A DNA stretch of 31,374 nt from Lingula anatina (taxonomy: Eukaryota; Brachiopoda; Lingulata; Lingulida; Lingulidae). Below, piece after piece: positions 17,696-26,137 of the stretch. Made by a program: the position numbers and the translations under genes. Numbering within the stretch: the stretch's first letter is position 1; each line of letters opens with the position of its first letter. The DNA lies in the NCBI RefSeq assembly GCF_001039355.2, contig NW_019774303.1, forward strand, positions 45,595 through 76,968, written 5' to 3'. The notes beneath the pieces are model-generated. The model saw nothing but the letters and a program-made list of their open reading frames with translations. It searched no databases and was not told where the DNA came from.

Positions 17696-17827
17696 TGTTA
17701 TGACCAGGTGCTGTGGGTCTCACTTGCCATGTGCTTCTTTCATGCTCATTCCCATTACCACGTCTTCCACCAGGTGGTGGCCTCAGTCAAGACGCGACCA
17801 ATCAGCAGCCATGTATTGGGTATAACA
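17696..17827 (-). mobile_element. 132-bp LTR (3' LTR) of the gypsy element
   Basis: Read on the minus strand it starts TGTTATACCCAATACATGGC at 17827 and ends ATAACA at 17696, so TGTTAT and ATAACA are perfect inverted ends with TG...CA. A purine-rich tract immediately precedes it, as expected for a 3' LTR. It contains GATTGG (an inverted CCAAT box) and the palindrome CCACCTGGTGG. No second LTR is in the window because the 5' half of the element is missing. Its immediate flank on the low side is repeat Y3, which fits the insertion boundary. Confidence 0.6.
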
Positions 17828-17842
17828 TTCCTCCCAACCTTA
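17828..17842 (-). promoter_or_regulatory. Polypurine tract of the gypsy element
   Basis: AAGGTTGGGAGGAA on the minus strand ends directly at the TGTTAT LTR start. A purine-rich stretch abutting the 3' LTR is the plus-strand primer site of LTR retroelements. It fixes the element's orientation as minus, the same as the RNase H remnant. Confidence 0.55.
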
Positions 17843-17900
17843 ATTTTTTCTACAACATATAAACTTAAAGTCTTTGTGAATCATTATCCTTGAATATTCT

Positions 17901-18530
17901 GAATCCTAATGAATTTTCAGTTTTCATATTGTATAAAGTCACATCTTGAGTGCTATATGCTCAAGTTTTTCAGGACAGCAATCCGCCTTCATCCTGATTA
18001 AATATAAATGGTCTCAGATTACTTTTTTCAGGACAGTGATCCGCCTTCATCCTGATTAAATATCAATTATCTCAGATTACTTTTTTCAGGACAGTGATCC
18101 GCCTTCATCCTGATTTAATATAAATTAATTCAGATTACTTTTTTCAGGACAGCGATCCGCCTTCATCCTGATTTAATATAAATGGTCTCAGATTACTTTT
18201 TTCAGGACAGTGATCCGCCTTCATCCTGATTTAATATAAATGAATTCAGATTACTTTTTTCAGGACAGCGATCTGCCTTCATCCTGATTAAATATAATTT
18301 ATCTCAGATCACTTTTTTTCAGGACAGCGATCCGCCTTCATCCTGATTAAATATAAATTATCTCAGAATCCTAATGAATTTTCAGTTTTCATATTGTATT
18401 ATGTCACATCTTGAGTGCTATATGCTCAAGTTTTTCAGGACAGCGATCCGCCTTCATCCTGATTAAATATAAATTACCTCAGATTACTTTTTTTCTCCTC
18501 AGGACAGCGATCCGCCTTCATCCTGATTAC
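17901..18530 (-). repeat. 58-bp satellite array, nine cores, with a higher-order 465-bp repeat
   Basis: The core CAGGACAGCGATCCGCCTTC (plus ATCCTG) starts at 17971, 18029, 18087, 18145, 18203, 18261, 18320, 18436 and 18500. Spacing is exactly 58 in the first five intervals. A 70-bp leader (from GAATCCTAATGAATTTTCAG) precedes the first core (17901) and recurs before the eighth (18366), 465 bp apart. The leader ends in the hairpin CTTGAGTGCTATATGCTCAAG-like dyad (17945-17965). Each core can form a TCAGGA/TCCTGA stem. On the minus strand each unit reads ...GTCCTGAAAAAAGTAATCTG. The array lies between the gypsy stop codon (18545) and the polypurine tract, so it sits in the element's 3' untranslated region. 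Confidence 0.9.
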
Positions 18531-18544
18531 ACATGATTGAAATG

Positions 18545-19010
18545 TCACTTTAATACATAATCTTTAAAGTAACCTGGCTTTCTGATTGTTCTTTTTGGTC
18601 TAGTGTTAATTGCTTCTTCGACTGTTTTTCTCTTGCTGTGGCATCTTCTCAGCAATTGAATTCTCTGTATTTAATGCAATATCATCTAAGTTTGGAATAA
18701 TCTGTGTGTCTGTTGCTGCAATGTCACTTTTCACTGTAATATATCACTAAGTTGCAATTCACATGCATCATCTTGTCTTCTCATCTCATTTGTGTTTTCT
18801 TTCAAATACAAGTCTGCTGGAATTTTCATTACATCATCTACTGTGTTTACGACATTGTTACACAGTTTGAATTGACTTGCGTCTCTGCAGATTATTCTTC
18901 TGTCTGTAACTCTTCTGGCAGTAACTTGAGAACCATGTATTTCCATGACAATATAGAAAATCAGTTCATATGGTGTTGAGAGTTTGTTTCTTTTGTTCTG
19001 TTTAACTAAA
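18545..19010 (-). mobile_element. Gypsy polyprotein C-terminal tail (after integrase core)
   Basis: On the minus strand it reads DYVLVKQNKRNKLSTPYE, then VMEIHGSQVTARRVTDRRII, CRDASQFKLCNNVV, and after a stop and frame change IIPNLDDIALNTENSIAEKM, then RPKRTIRKPGYFKDYVLK and a stop at 18545-18547. 'GDxVLVKQ-K-NKLST-Y ... V---GS--TA----G---CRD-S-FK' and the final 'RPxRxxRKPxxxxDYV' are typical of the DNA-binding tail after the integrase core in Ty3/gypsy elements. There are frameshifts near 18731 and 18610. It is joined directly to RNase H with the integrase core missing. Confidence 0.75.
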
Positions 19011-19500
19011 ACATAGTCACGTATAATGAGTGTATTCTCCCTCCAAGTTTGATTAGTGTTGGGTCAGTGAGGGTTTTCTCTGCCATTTCATTGAGAATCA
19101 CTGCATTTTCAGATTTGACCATCCATCTGATCCTCCTCTCTGTACTATCACCACTCGTTTGTGGCCGTGGCTGTCTGGATAGATAACCAATAGAGTCTGC
19201 ATCATTCTTTCCTGGCTCATATACCACTTCATAGTTAACATCTTGTAAGTCCATCACCCATTTCTCTATTCTCAGTGGTAATTTTGCTTGTGCTTTGTTA
19301 AACATGGGTTCTAATGGTTTGTGTGCTGTGATGATCTTGACCTTTGGTGCACCCTGTAGGTATATTCTCATCCTGTTCTTTGTCCATCTTATGGCCAATG
19401 CATTCTTTTCAGTTTGTGAATATTTCTTCTCTGTTTCTGTCAGTGCTCTGCTTATGAGCGAAATGGGTTGCAGTCCTTTGTCCATTTCTTGGAACAAAGA
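19006..19500 (-). mobile_element. Gypsy RNase H domain, 5'-truncated and degenerate
   Basis: Minus-strand codons read MDKGLQPISLISRALTETEK, KYSQTEKNALAIRWTKNRMR, IYLQGAPKVKIITAHKPLEP, MFNKAQAKLPLRIEKWVMDL and QDVNYEVVYEPGKNDADSIG, then YLSRQPRPQ. This is the RNase H-like domain of Ty3/gypsy Pol ('SRALTETE-xYSQ-EK--LAI ... Y--G ... T(D)HKPL ... RI-KW ... YEPGK--ADxxxxLSR'). The usual Asp of 'TDHK' is Ala here, and the Asp before '-LSR' is Gly, so catalysis would be lost. The first Asp (DAS) and all reverse transcriptase sequence are absent, because homology starts at 19500 where repeat Y3 resumes. The frame itself remains open through the domain. Confidence 0.85.
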
Positions 19501-19580
19501 CACATGACACTGTACAACAACTGTCCAACTGTGTGCATGAGCTGAAAAAAAAGAGAAACATTCATTATTAACATTCAACA

Positions 19581-19918
19581 GGCCTGTAGCCAGCAATTTC
19601 AAAAGTTTTTTTCCCTAGAAAAGTGGACCTTTTACCATGAAACAATTGTGCACCTAAATAAAAATTTACCCAGAGGGAACCTTTTCCCGGCAAAAAGGGC
19701 AGTTTGTTTGCATGTCTAAACTGGCAGTGGTCAAACTTGGCAGCTTTCTCCTATTCACAGTTACTTGTTCTTTCAAAAATTTGCTTATATGCATCTGATG
19801 TTTTCCCATGACCATAACCAATGACATCAGCGTCACTGAAAAATGCTGGGACAGTCTTTGAAAGTATGTGCTGCACAAAATGGACATCTCAAAACTGATC
19901 ACGTCCGGTTGCATGGAT
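19581..19918. other. No gene recognised
   Basis: A minus-strand frame (19666-19914) contains CPFCREKVPSG, a single CxxC, but no recognisable domain. It lies between the Y3 remnant and the hAT terminus. Confidence 0.35.
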
Positions 19919-19934
19919 CAGGGGCGTAACTAGG
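19919..19934 (+). mobile_element. Left terminus of a hAT element
   Basis: CAGGGGCGTAACTAGG is a typical hAT terminal inverted repeat start in animal genomes, from memory. It lies ~700 bp upstream of a hAT transposase remnant on the same strand. The right terminus (CCTAGTTACGCCCCTG) is not seen in the window. Confidence 0.5.
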
Positions 19935-20609
19935 CATACGCATGGATGCGTGTGTGCGTGCAATTTTTTTTGGCCAACCATGATATTATTGTCTATAAAT
20001 TCAGTGTTTTTTTTTTATGGAATATAACCAAAATTCCTCTGCGAGTGAAAGTCACCTGTATGTACAAATCTCTGTATCAATTGTATACTCACCATTGTTC
20101 TAACACCCCGTCTTGCATACTGATACTTTTACTGAACAGAGGTAAACAATGCCTGTTGCCTTTACAAGTACTATCTTAATTGTCCATCTAACTGAAACTT
20201 CCTTTACCTCTTAATAGGAGGGTTAAGTGACCTTCAACTTTACTGTAGCCTTTGTCTTGAGAGTTTCGAACGCACTCTCGCTAATGGTATTTAATTACCT
20301 CAGGTAAAAATCTACCTGTGCGTTATTTTCAAAGAGCAGTTCCCGCAGACCCGGTAGATAAAATCTGGATCCCATGTTTAATAAGGAGCTAGAGAAACAA
20401 AGGAAGATTTTTCCTGCAAAGCTTCAAAGAAATATGACACGGACTTGACCATGCAGTTTAGCCCTCAAAACTAACAGGGTAGCATGGGCAATTTTCACAA
20501 AAAAATAATTAAATTTAGATGTATCAGAGCTCTATCGTGTCATATAATTGGTTGTTTTTTGGGAGCAATGCACCCGCATGTCAGCTGGATGATACTGTTT
20601 ATAAGTTCA

Positions 20610-22317
20610 GCCCTTAGTAATTTGGCCATTGAGATGACAATGGATATCATGAAGTGGATTGCAAGAAAGGATAATGATATTGCGACACTCAACTGTTCTT
20701 CAGATTTTTTTATGCAAACTCAGGATAACTGCAGTAAACGTGCACGGGATGATGCTAGTGATACAGCAGAAACAGCAGAGAAAGAGCCATTGTCAAAGCA
20801 GCAGAAAACTGTTCCAGATGAACCAACTGCATCTACCGGTAGCCCTGACATAGGAAACTTGGAAAGATGAGCCAGCCACTGTCAGACAGTGACAGACTGT
20901 AAGTCCTCAGATCAAGGTTTAGACCGTCCAAAGAATGGAAAGCACCTTTAAGAGAGTCAAGTGACAAAAGACAAGAAGTGCTTGCTGACTTATTTGATGA
21001 CACACAATTCCCACACTTAAGGTATGGTTGTTTGCAGGATGGAATCTACTGTGCTCCCTGTTTTGCGTTTTATAAAGAAAGTGCTGTTATGGTTTCAAAA
21101 CCATTGACCGACTGGGGAAACGTGGGTAGGATTGTCCCACGTCATCACCAAAGCAATGGACACGGCGCTGCTGTACAAAGGGCTGCAGGGTTTCTTCGCA
21201 TCTGCAATGGGGTAGAAGACAGTATCACTAACAAATCTATCCCAGGCCTATAAGGAACGCGTCAAACAAAACAGACACATTCTGAGATCCATTGCCAAAA
21301 CACTGCTGTCATGCACACAACAAAACATAACAAGAAGAGGAAAAACTGACAAATGATCGAATTTTTCCATGTTTCTTCGGCTGTCAGCATCTGAAACTGT
21401 GAATCAACACATCGAGAAGGGTCCAAGAAACGCTCAATATACATCACCTCTCACTCAGAATAAATTACTAGATCTGATGGCCAAACAAGTACAAGAAGGC
21501 ATAATTCAAGAATGCAAAACTGCCCAGTATTTCTCCATCCTGGATGATGAAATGGCAGATGTCAGCAACACAGAGCAAGTCTCCCTTTCTCTCCGCTACG
21601 TAGATTCTACATTTCAAGTTTGTCACTTTGGTCAGCACTGAGGCAACCAGCGGAGCTTTAGCAGGTCTTATAAAATCTACCATCATGGACTTGGGTCTCA
21701 ACCTTGAGAATCTCGTTGGGCAAGGCTACGATGGAGCTGGGAACATGATTGGAAAGGTATGTTTTTACCATTTTTTATATAACTTGGACAAAAGAATCAG
21801 CATTTTAAAATATCTGTGCATTCAACTAGATGTGAGATTTTTTTTTTTAACTTAAAAAATCAATCATTTTGTTATTCATTTATTCATTCCCTTATTTATC
21901 GATTTGTTAAAGGTGAAGGGTGTTCAAGCAAGGATCCTGCAGGAGTACCCCATGGCTTAATATGTCCATTGCAAGTACCACAACCTAAACCTAGCAATCT
22001 GCCACAGTTGCAACATACACCCCATATGCAGCTTGTATACCACAGTTGGGGAGATAATTTAAATAATATTTAAAACTTTAATATATAATAAGTATAGAGG
22101 GTTGACAGCTTATGAACATCTCTCCATCTGGATTTTATTCAATCTTTTATTTTGGTCATAAATTCGGGATATCTCTGGGTCAAACACACTTTTGCTAGTC
22201 ACAATTAAGAATACTTTACAAAATTCTTCTCATGTTTTTTTGTTGGTATTTCAGGTTTTATTCTTCATCAACACATCACATAAGAGACTTGCAGTCTATC
22301 AGTCCTTCTGTATAAAG
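20610..22317 (+). pseudogene. hAT transposase, ZMYM1/DUF4371 type, three exons, multiply broken
   Basis: A Ser/Lys-rich leader (CSKRARDDASDTAETAEKEP) is followed by the TTF-type zinc-finger region: RPSKEW, FPHLRYGCLQDGIYCAPCFA, VSKPLTDWGNVGRIVPRHHQ. Then come QNITRRGKTDK, NAQYTSPLTQNKLLDLMAKQ, AQYFSILDDEMADVSNTEQV (the D-E--D-S--EQ motif at the first catalytic Asp) and NLVGQGYDGAGNMIGK (the GQGYDGA motif, second Asp). The donor GGAAAG|GTATGT leads over a 156-bp intron to VKGVQARILQEYP, with a TAA in place of a Leu/Tyr-region codon, then YVHCKYHNLNLAICHSCNI. Exon 3 (22255-22317) is VLFFINTSHKRLAVYQSFCI. I count at least three frameshifts (near 20900, 21250, 21630) and two in-frame stops. The C-terminal dimerisation domain was not found. 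Confidence 0.85.
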
Positions 22318-22777
22318 GTCTGTGTGAATTCCGTCTGTATGTTCTTTTTTTATTAATATGGCACAGCCGCACAGCCCACAACACTAAATTCAATGCGGGA
22401 ATGGTGCAGTCCAGATGCAACACTGTAACGTGTTGTTATACTTGGCTACATATGTATAAATTCCTAACATGCAAAGCCATTTACTTCACTCTAGTTGGAG
22501 CTCAAGGGCTATGGCTAAATGGCCAGTTATAAAGATACTGGATAAAACGAAGTGAATGCTGCAAAAATCCCCACAAGTAACTTTTATAGTACTACTATTA
22601 GTAGCTCTAAGACAAGTCTCTCATAGAAACCCTACTTCTACTTAACTCTGCTAGTACTTTTTATGTTTTACCTCAGATATTTCCAGGAATCCAGATCTAC
22701 TGTATAACACTTATAACACAAGGATCACCGGATCCCTTTGTCTATCCTCTACCTCTTGCATCTGCAGCTCATTCTTT
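22318..22777. other. No gene recognised
   Basis: If hAT exons follow they should include a 'TRW' motif, but none is visible. There are short inverted motifs only (TACTATTAGTA near 22592). Confidence 0.4.
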
Positions 22778-22806
22778 TCTCTCTCTCTCTCCCTCTCTCT
22801 CTCTCA
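22778..22806. repeat. CT microsatellite
   Basis: A CTCTCT run interrupted by one CCC, about 28 bases. Confidence 0.85.
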
Positions 22807-24625
22807 AAAGCCCCGCCCAACTGTCGCTTTCAATCCCAAGTAAAGACTTCCGGTACCAGATCACTGCAACAAAGTACTCACCCTTTTGTCATCAAGAATG
22901 TCTTTGCATGCATTTAAAAGGATGCTGGAATCGTGGAATGTCCTACTGCTTCAGATGAAACTTTAATGGTAACTCATAAATATATCTTGTCCTTGGTATA
23001 GCGTTATTTCATAACGTGTAAGATGTTCCCGCTCCGCACTAAGTAGGTCAAATAAAACCCGCAGTGAATACTGGGTCACATCTCGGTACATCCGGTCACA
23101 TGAAGCGCGCCGCAGTTTTACTCTGCGTCCAAGTTATTATATCTTTTGATTTTTCGTTTAGATGTGATATTATTGATTGAGAATATAATTTTACAAAAAG
23201 GTAATTTTAAGTTCTTTTTTATTGTAATTTTTATATATTTTCTTTTTGCTTCAACTTTTGCTAGATGTCAGCACTGCTAACACAACGCTCAATATGAGCA
23301 AATGGAGCATTTAAGGACCTTCACATTTAATTAGCATTAAAAGTATAATAAACATACTTGAAAATATTATAAAGTCAATTTTGCTTAAATATCCTGCAAA
23401 GTTACTAGTACCTGTACTTTACTTTTATAGACTGCGCCAGAGACTGCGCTAGTAGGCTTAGGGAAGCCTATTAATATTAGATGCGCGTTAATTTTTTTTC
23501 AAAAGGTCTCAATTTTTTCCTCAATCCCAAGTATATTTTCTCAATGCCTGGTAACGAAGGTTTTTCAAATGGCTTTCTAAGAGAATGTCGTGTTTCGTGT
23601 AAAACATTTGACTGTGCCCTATTAACATATCGTCCATCTAATCATGAGGGCCCGCTGGGAAGGGGGGGGGGGGTAGTGATCACAGTTCACGGCCAAAGGA
23701 AAATAAAATCACCAAATCACAAATCACATATATTAATTATAAACTTTATTCATATCTCATTGAAAATGCTAGTCTGGCGAGCTGAAAATAACTATCATCG
23801 ACTATAATGACTTCGTTTCACTAGGGACGAGGGATAGAAACCCGCAATTCACGATTCCCGGGAATGGGGTGCTTCACGGATAACGTTTATTAAAATAAGA
23901 ACGCTGAGAGCATCTCGGGAAATGATAAGTGGCTTTCACGGATGAGAAAAATACCCAATGGGGCCTTCCGTCATTGTTTTAACTAAAATGAAGATAAATG
24001 ACTAAAATATTTCAAAAGCATCGAACAACTAAAATTAATGATCTGCAGCAAAAATACGCAACGGAGGATTTCTCAGTTTTTAAAAGCCGGGCGGGACCGC
24101 GAAAATAGCTGCAAGTTATTTATTGCTTGCTTAAGATAAACATTCTAGATATTTTCTAAGACGTTAGACATTATACTTGCTTCCTGAAAAGTTCCTAATT
24201 TCTTTTACTTTATGGAAAATAACCTTATGGGCGAATGTGAGATGGTGTTGTGAGCGACAGTAACGAAGGTTTAAAATTAAGTCCGCATTTCGTGTTGATT
24301 AGCACAGGTGCTGAGCTGACGATTTTCGTGTGCATCGAAAGACTCACTAAAGTGAAAAAGAGCGAGAGAAGAGAGACAAAATGTTATTATTACATTGTAT
24401 TCATCCACACAACGTACCTCCGACCGTGTTATGAGTTCAACCTTCTTTGAGGACTCAGATGATAGCTGTCGTCAATACTGCTTTTACATAACGTAACAAA
24501 CGACATCGTCCTTTGCGTTCAAATCATACACAGAAATATTTCTTTAAAAAATTATGAAAGGCATTTTTGACTTTTATACATATTTGTGAATATCTAGAGA
24601 AAAGTCCATCTGTGGCTCGAGTAGA

Positions 24626-24629
<4 letters not shown>
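22807..24629. other. No gene recognised; moderately GC-rich patches
   Basis: 22820-23130 is GC-richer (CCCCGCCC near 22812, GAAGCGCGCCGC near 23102) and ends in a possible donor (AAAAAG|GTAATT, ~23203). It could be a first non-coding exon or promoter, but no TATA box or coding start supports that. A G12 run lies at 23662-23673. 23820-24110 holds unique sequence with CCCGGGAATGGGG. Small frames here lack recognisable content. Confidence 0.3.

Positions 24630-24658
<29 letters not shown>
24630..24658. repeat. CT microsatellite
   Basis: About 14 uninterrupted CT units. Confidence 0.9.
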
Positions 24659-24661
<3 letters not shown>

Positions 24662-24849
24662 GTTGTGTCTGGCCGAATTCACAGTCAATTGATCCTCGGA
24701 CCAGAATCAGATAACAAACCTCTTTTATGATAATCAATTGCTATGACTGATAAATAAAACTGCAGATTTTCATTCGACCGCATTTTCCGTATCTTTACGG
24801 AAAAACATGTATATATTGATAACGCATCTATAAAGGTTAACTCTGAAAG

Positions 24850-25300
24850 ATAAAAAAGCCCGAGCTTTTGGCTTGTGAACCTTCTTCAGGTACCAAAACA
24901 AAATAAACAAGCAAACTACAGGGATGCGTGACGTATCAGATGCATGGAAAAGGGACACGAAGTTAGAAGTGCGTGATAAAGGTTAACGTCTTGAAGATTA
25001 CGTAATAATTAAACAAGAATAATATTCGTTGAAATATTCATTGTCTCTATAAAGTCCTTTTTAAAATTGTCTAATATTTTTATGAACTTGTGCTCGACAA
25101 TCATCTTTGTCTTGTGTCGCGTATGTGTCCATTTAAAATGGTGACTGTTTGTACTGTGGTGGTTCTTGATGCGAGTTTTAAGGTCGTAAGACAGCTTTTT
25201 TTCTATCGTTTTCACTTTTAATTACTATTAGTTCTATTACTGTACATAGCTACCAATTATCTGCGCTTTAAGCTTGTACTTTTTAATAAAGATACAAGCA
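24850..25300 (-). mobile_element. Penelope-like element C-terminal fragment and 3' region
   Basis: The minus-strand frame 25215-25009 reads KKLSYDLKTRIKNHHS, TNSHHFKWTHTRHKTKMIVE and HKFIKILDNFKKDFIETMNI. It resembles the end of the GIY-YIG endonuclease region of Penelope-like polyproteins ('L--RI-EH ... S-I--H----H-F-W ... KIL-----FK-R--IE---I---'). About 110 bp downstream on the same strand is ACCTGAAGAAGGTTCACAAG followed by CCAAAAGCTCGGGCTT, similar to a sequence often found after such ORFs. No reverse transcriptase is present. The upstream 85 bases have no matching GIY motif, so the copy is truncated. The family call is from motif memory. Confidence 0.4.
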
Positions 25301-25367
25301 AGGCAAGCAAAAAGTCTCTGGCAGTGAATTGTGAACTGTTGCTGCTACCACTCCTACATAAAGTAGA

Positions 25368-25660
25368 TATTGCAAACATATATCGGCACATGAATCAATA
25401 AGATATCAGACAACTTTCATGGAACATAAACTGAAATTAAAGCTGGATATTCTTTTATCTATTATCATTTCGAATTTACGTTAAATCTCGGCACGTTCGT
25501 CTTCATNTCTCCCCTATTGCAAACATACATCGGTACATGAATCAATAAGATATCAGACAACTTTCATGGAAAATAAACTGAAATTAAAGCTGGATATTCT
25601 TTTATCTATTATCATTTCGCATTTACCTTAAATCTCGGCACATACGTCTTCATCACCATC
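25368..25660. repeat. 147-bp recent tandem duplication
   Basis: TATTGCAAACATA begins at 25368 and at 25515. The two copies are nearly identical over ~140 bp (ATGAATCAATAAGATATCAG, GAAATTAAAGCTGGATATTC) with only a handful of changes. The junction region contains the sole ambiguous base of the window (N at 25507). No coding content. Confidence 0.9.
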
Positions 25661-26098
25661 ATACTTCAGTCGCAGTCCGAAGCGACAAAGTTCAAACAGT
25701 GCACATCAAAACCATAAATAGGAGTCCTTACGTAGGAAACCACGCGCTAGAGAACGGGTTTAATTAAGGCATTCTTGTTGGTGGTATTGTCACTAATTGA
25801 TAGAATCATGAACAAATCTGGATGACTCTATCTATAACAAAGTAATTATTACGTAAAAATAAAAAAATTACTTTTCAGAATAATACAAGAAAAATTAATG
25901 AAAAGAACAAAGGCAAAATAATTTTAAATCAAAAATGGAATCTGAACAACAAATACAGCTTCAAGCAAATGGAAATGAAAATAGAATATACACACCCTTG
26001 ACGCACGAGTTAAGCTACAAATAATTTTTAAAATAATGTCGGTACCTTGTCAATGTATGGCAGGACTACGTGAACACCCTCCCCTACACATACACTAA
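25661..26098. other. No gene recognised
   Basis: AT-rich and A-rich runs; no features apart from chance frames. Confidence 0.5.
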
Positions 26099-26137
26099 AC
26101 ACACACGCGCGCGCGCGCGCACACACACACGCACAGG
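26099..26137. repeat. Compound AC/GC dinucleotide repeat (Z-DNA-prone)
   Basis: ACACAC, then eight or nine GC units, then CACACACACACGCACA form 38 bases of strict purine-pyrimidine alternation. The GC core favours left-handed DNA under supercoiling. No flanking gene is evident. Confidence 0.85.

Noticed and set aside
16370-17700. Minus-strand reading of repeat Y (MYWTQSGAVVIT / MYSTQGGAVVIK) as a gene
   Set aside because: The frame has stops in Y1 and Y2. Substitutions between copies fall mainly at third positions of the plus-strand frame, so plus is the better sense.
17901-18530. CRISPR-like array (conserved ~26-bp cores with variable spacers and a leader)
   Set aside because: The spacers are also near-identical copies, the period is a satellite-type 58 bp, the context is a eukaryotic retroelement, and there are no cas genes.
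19295-19507. Plus-strand frame across the gypsy RNase H
   Set aside because: Shadow of the minus-strand RNase H coding sequence.
24250-24450. 66-residue frame beginning SDSNEGLK
   Set aside because: It starts at GTG, not a normal eukaryotic start, and has no further support.
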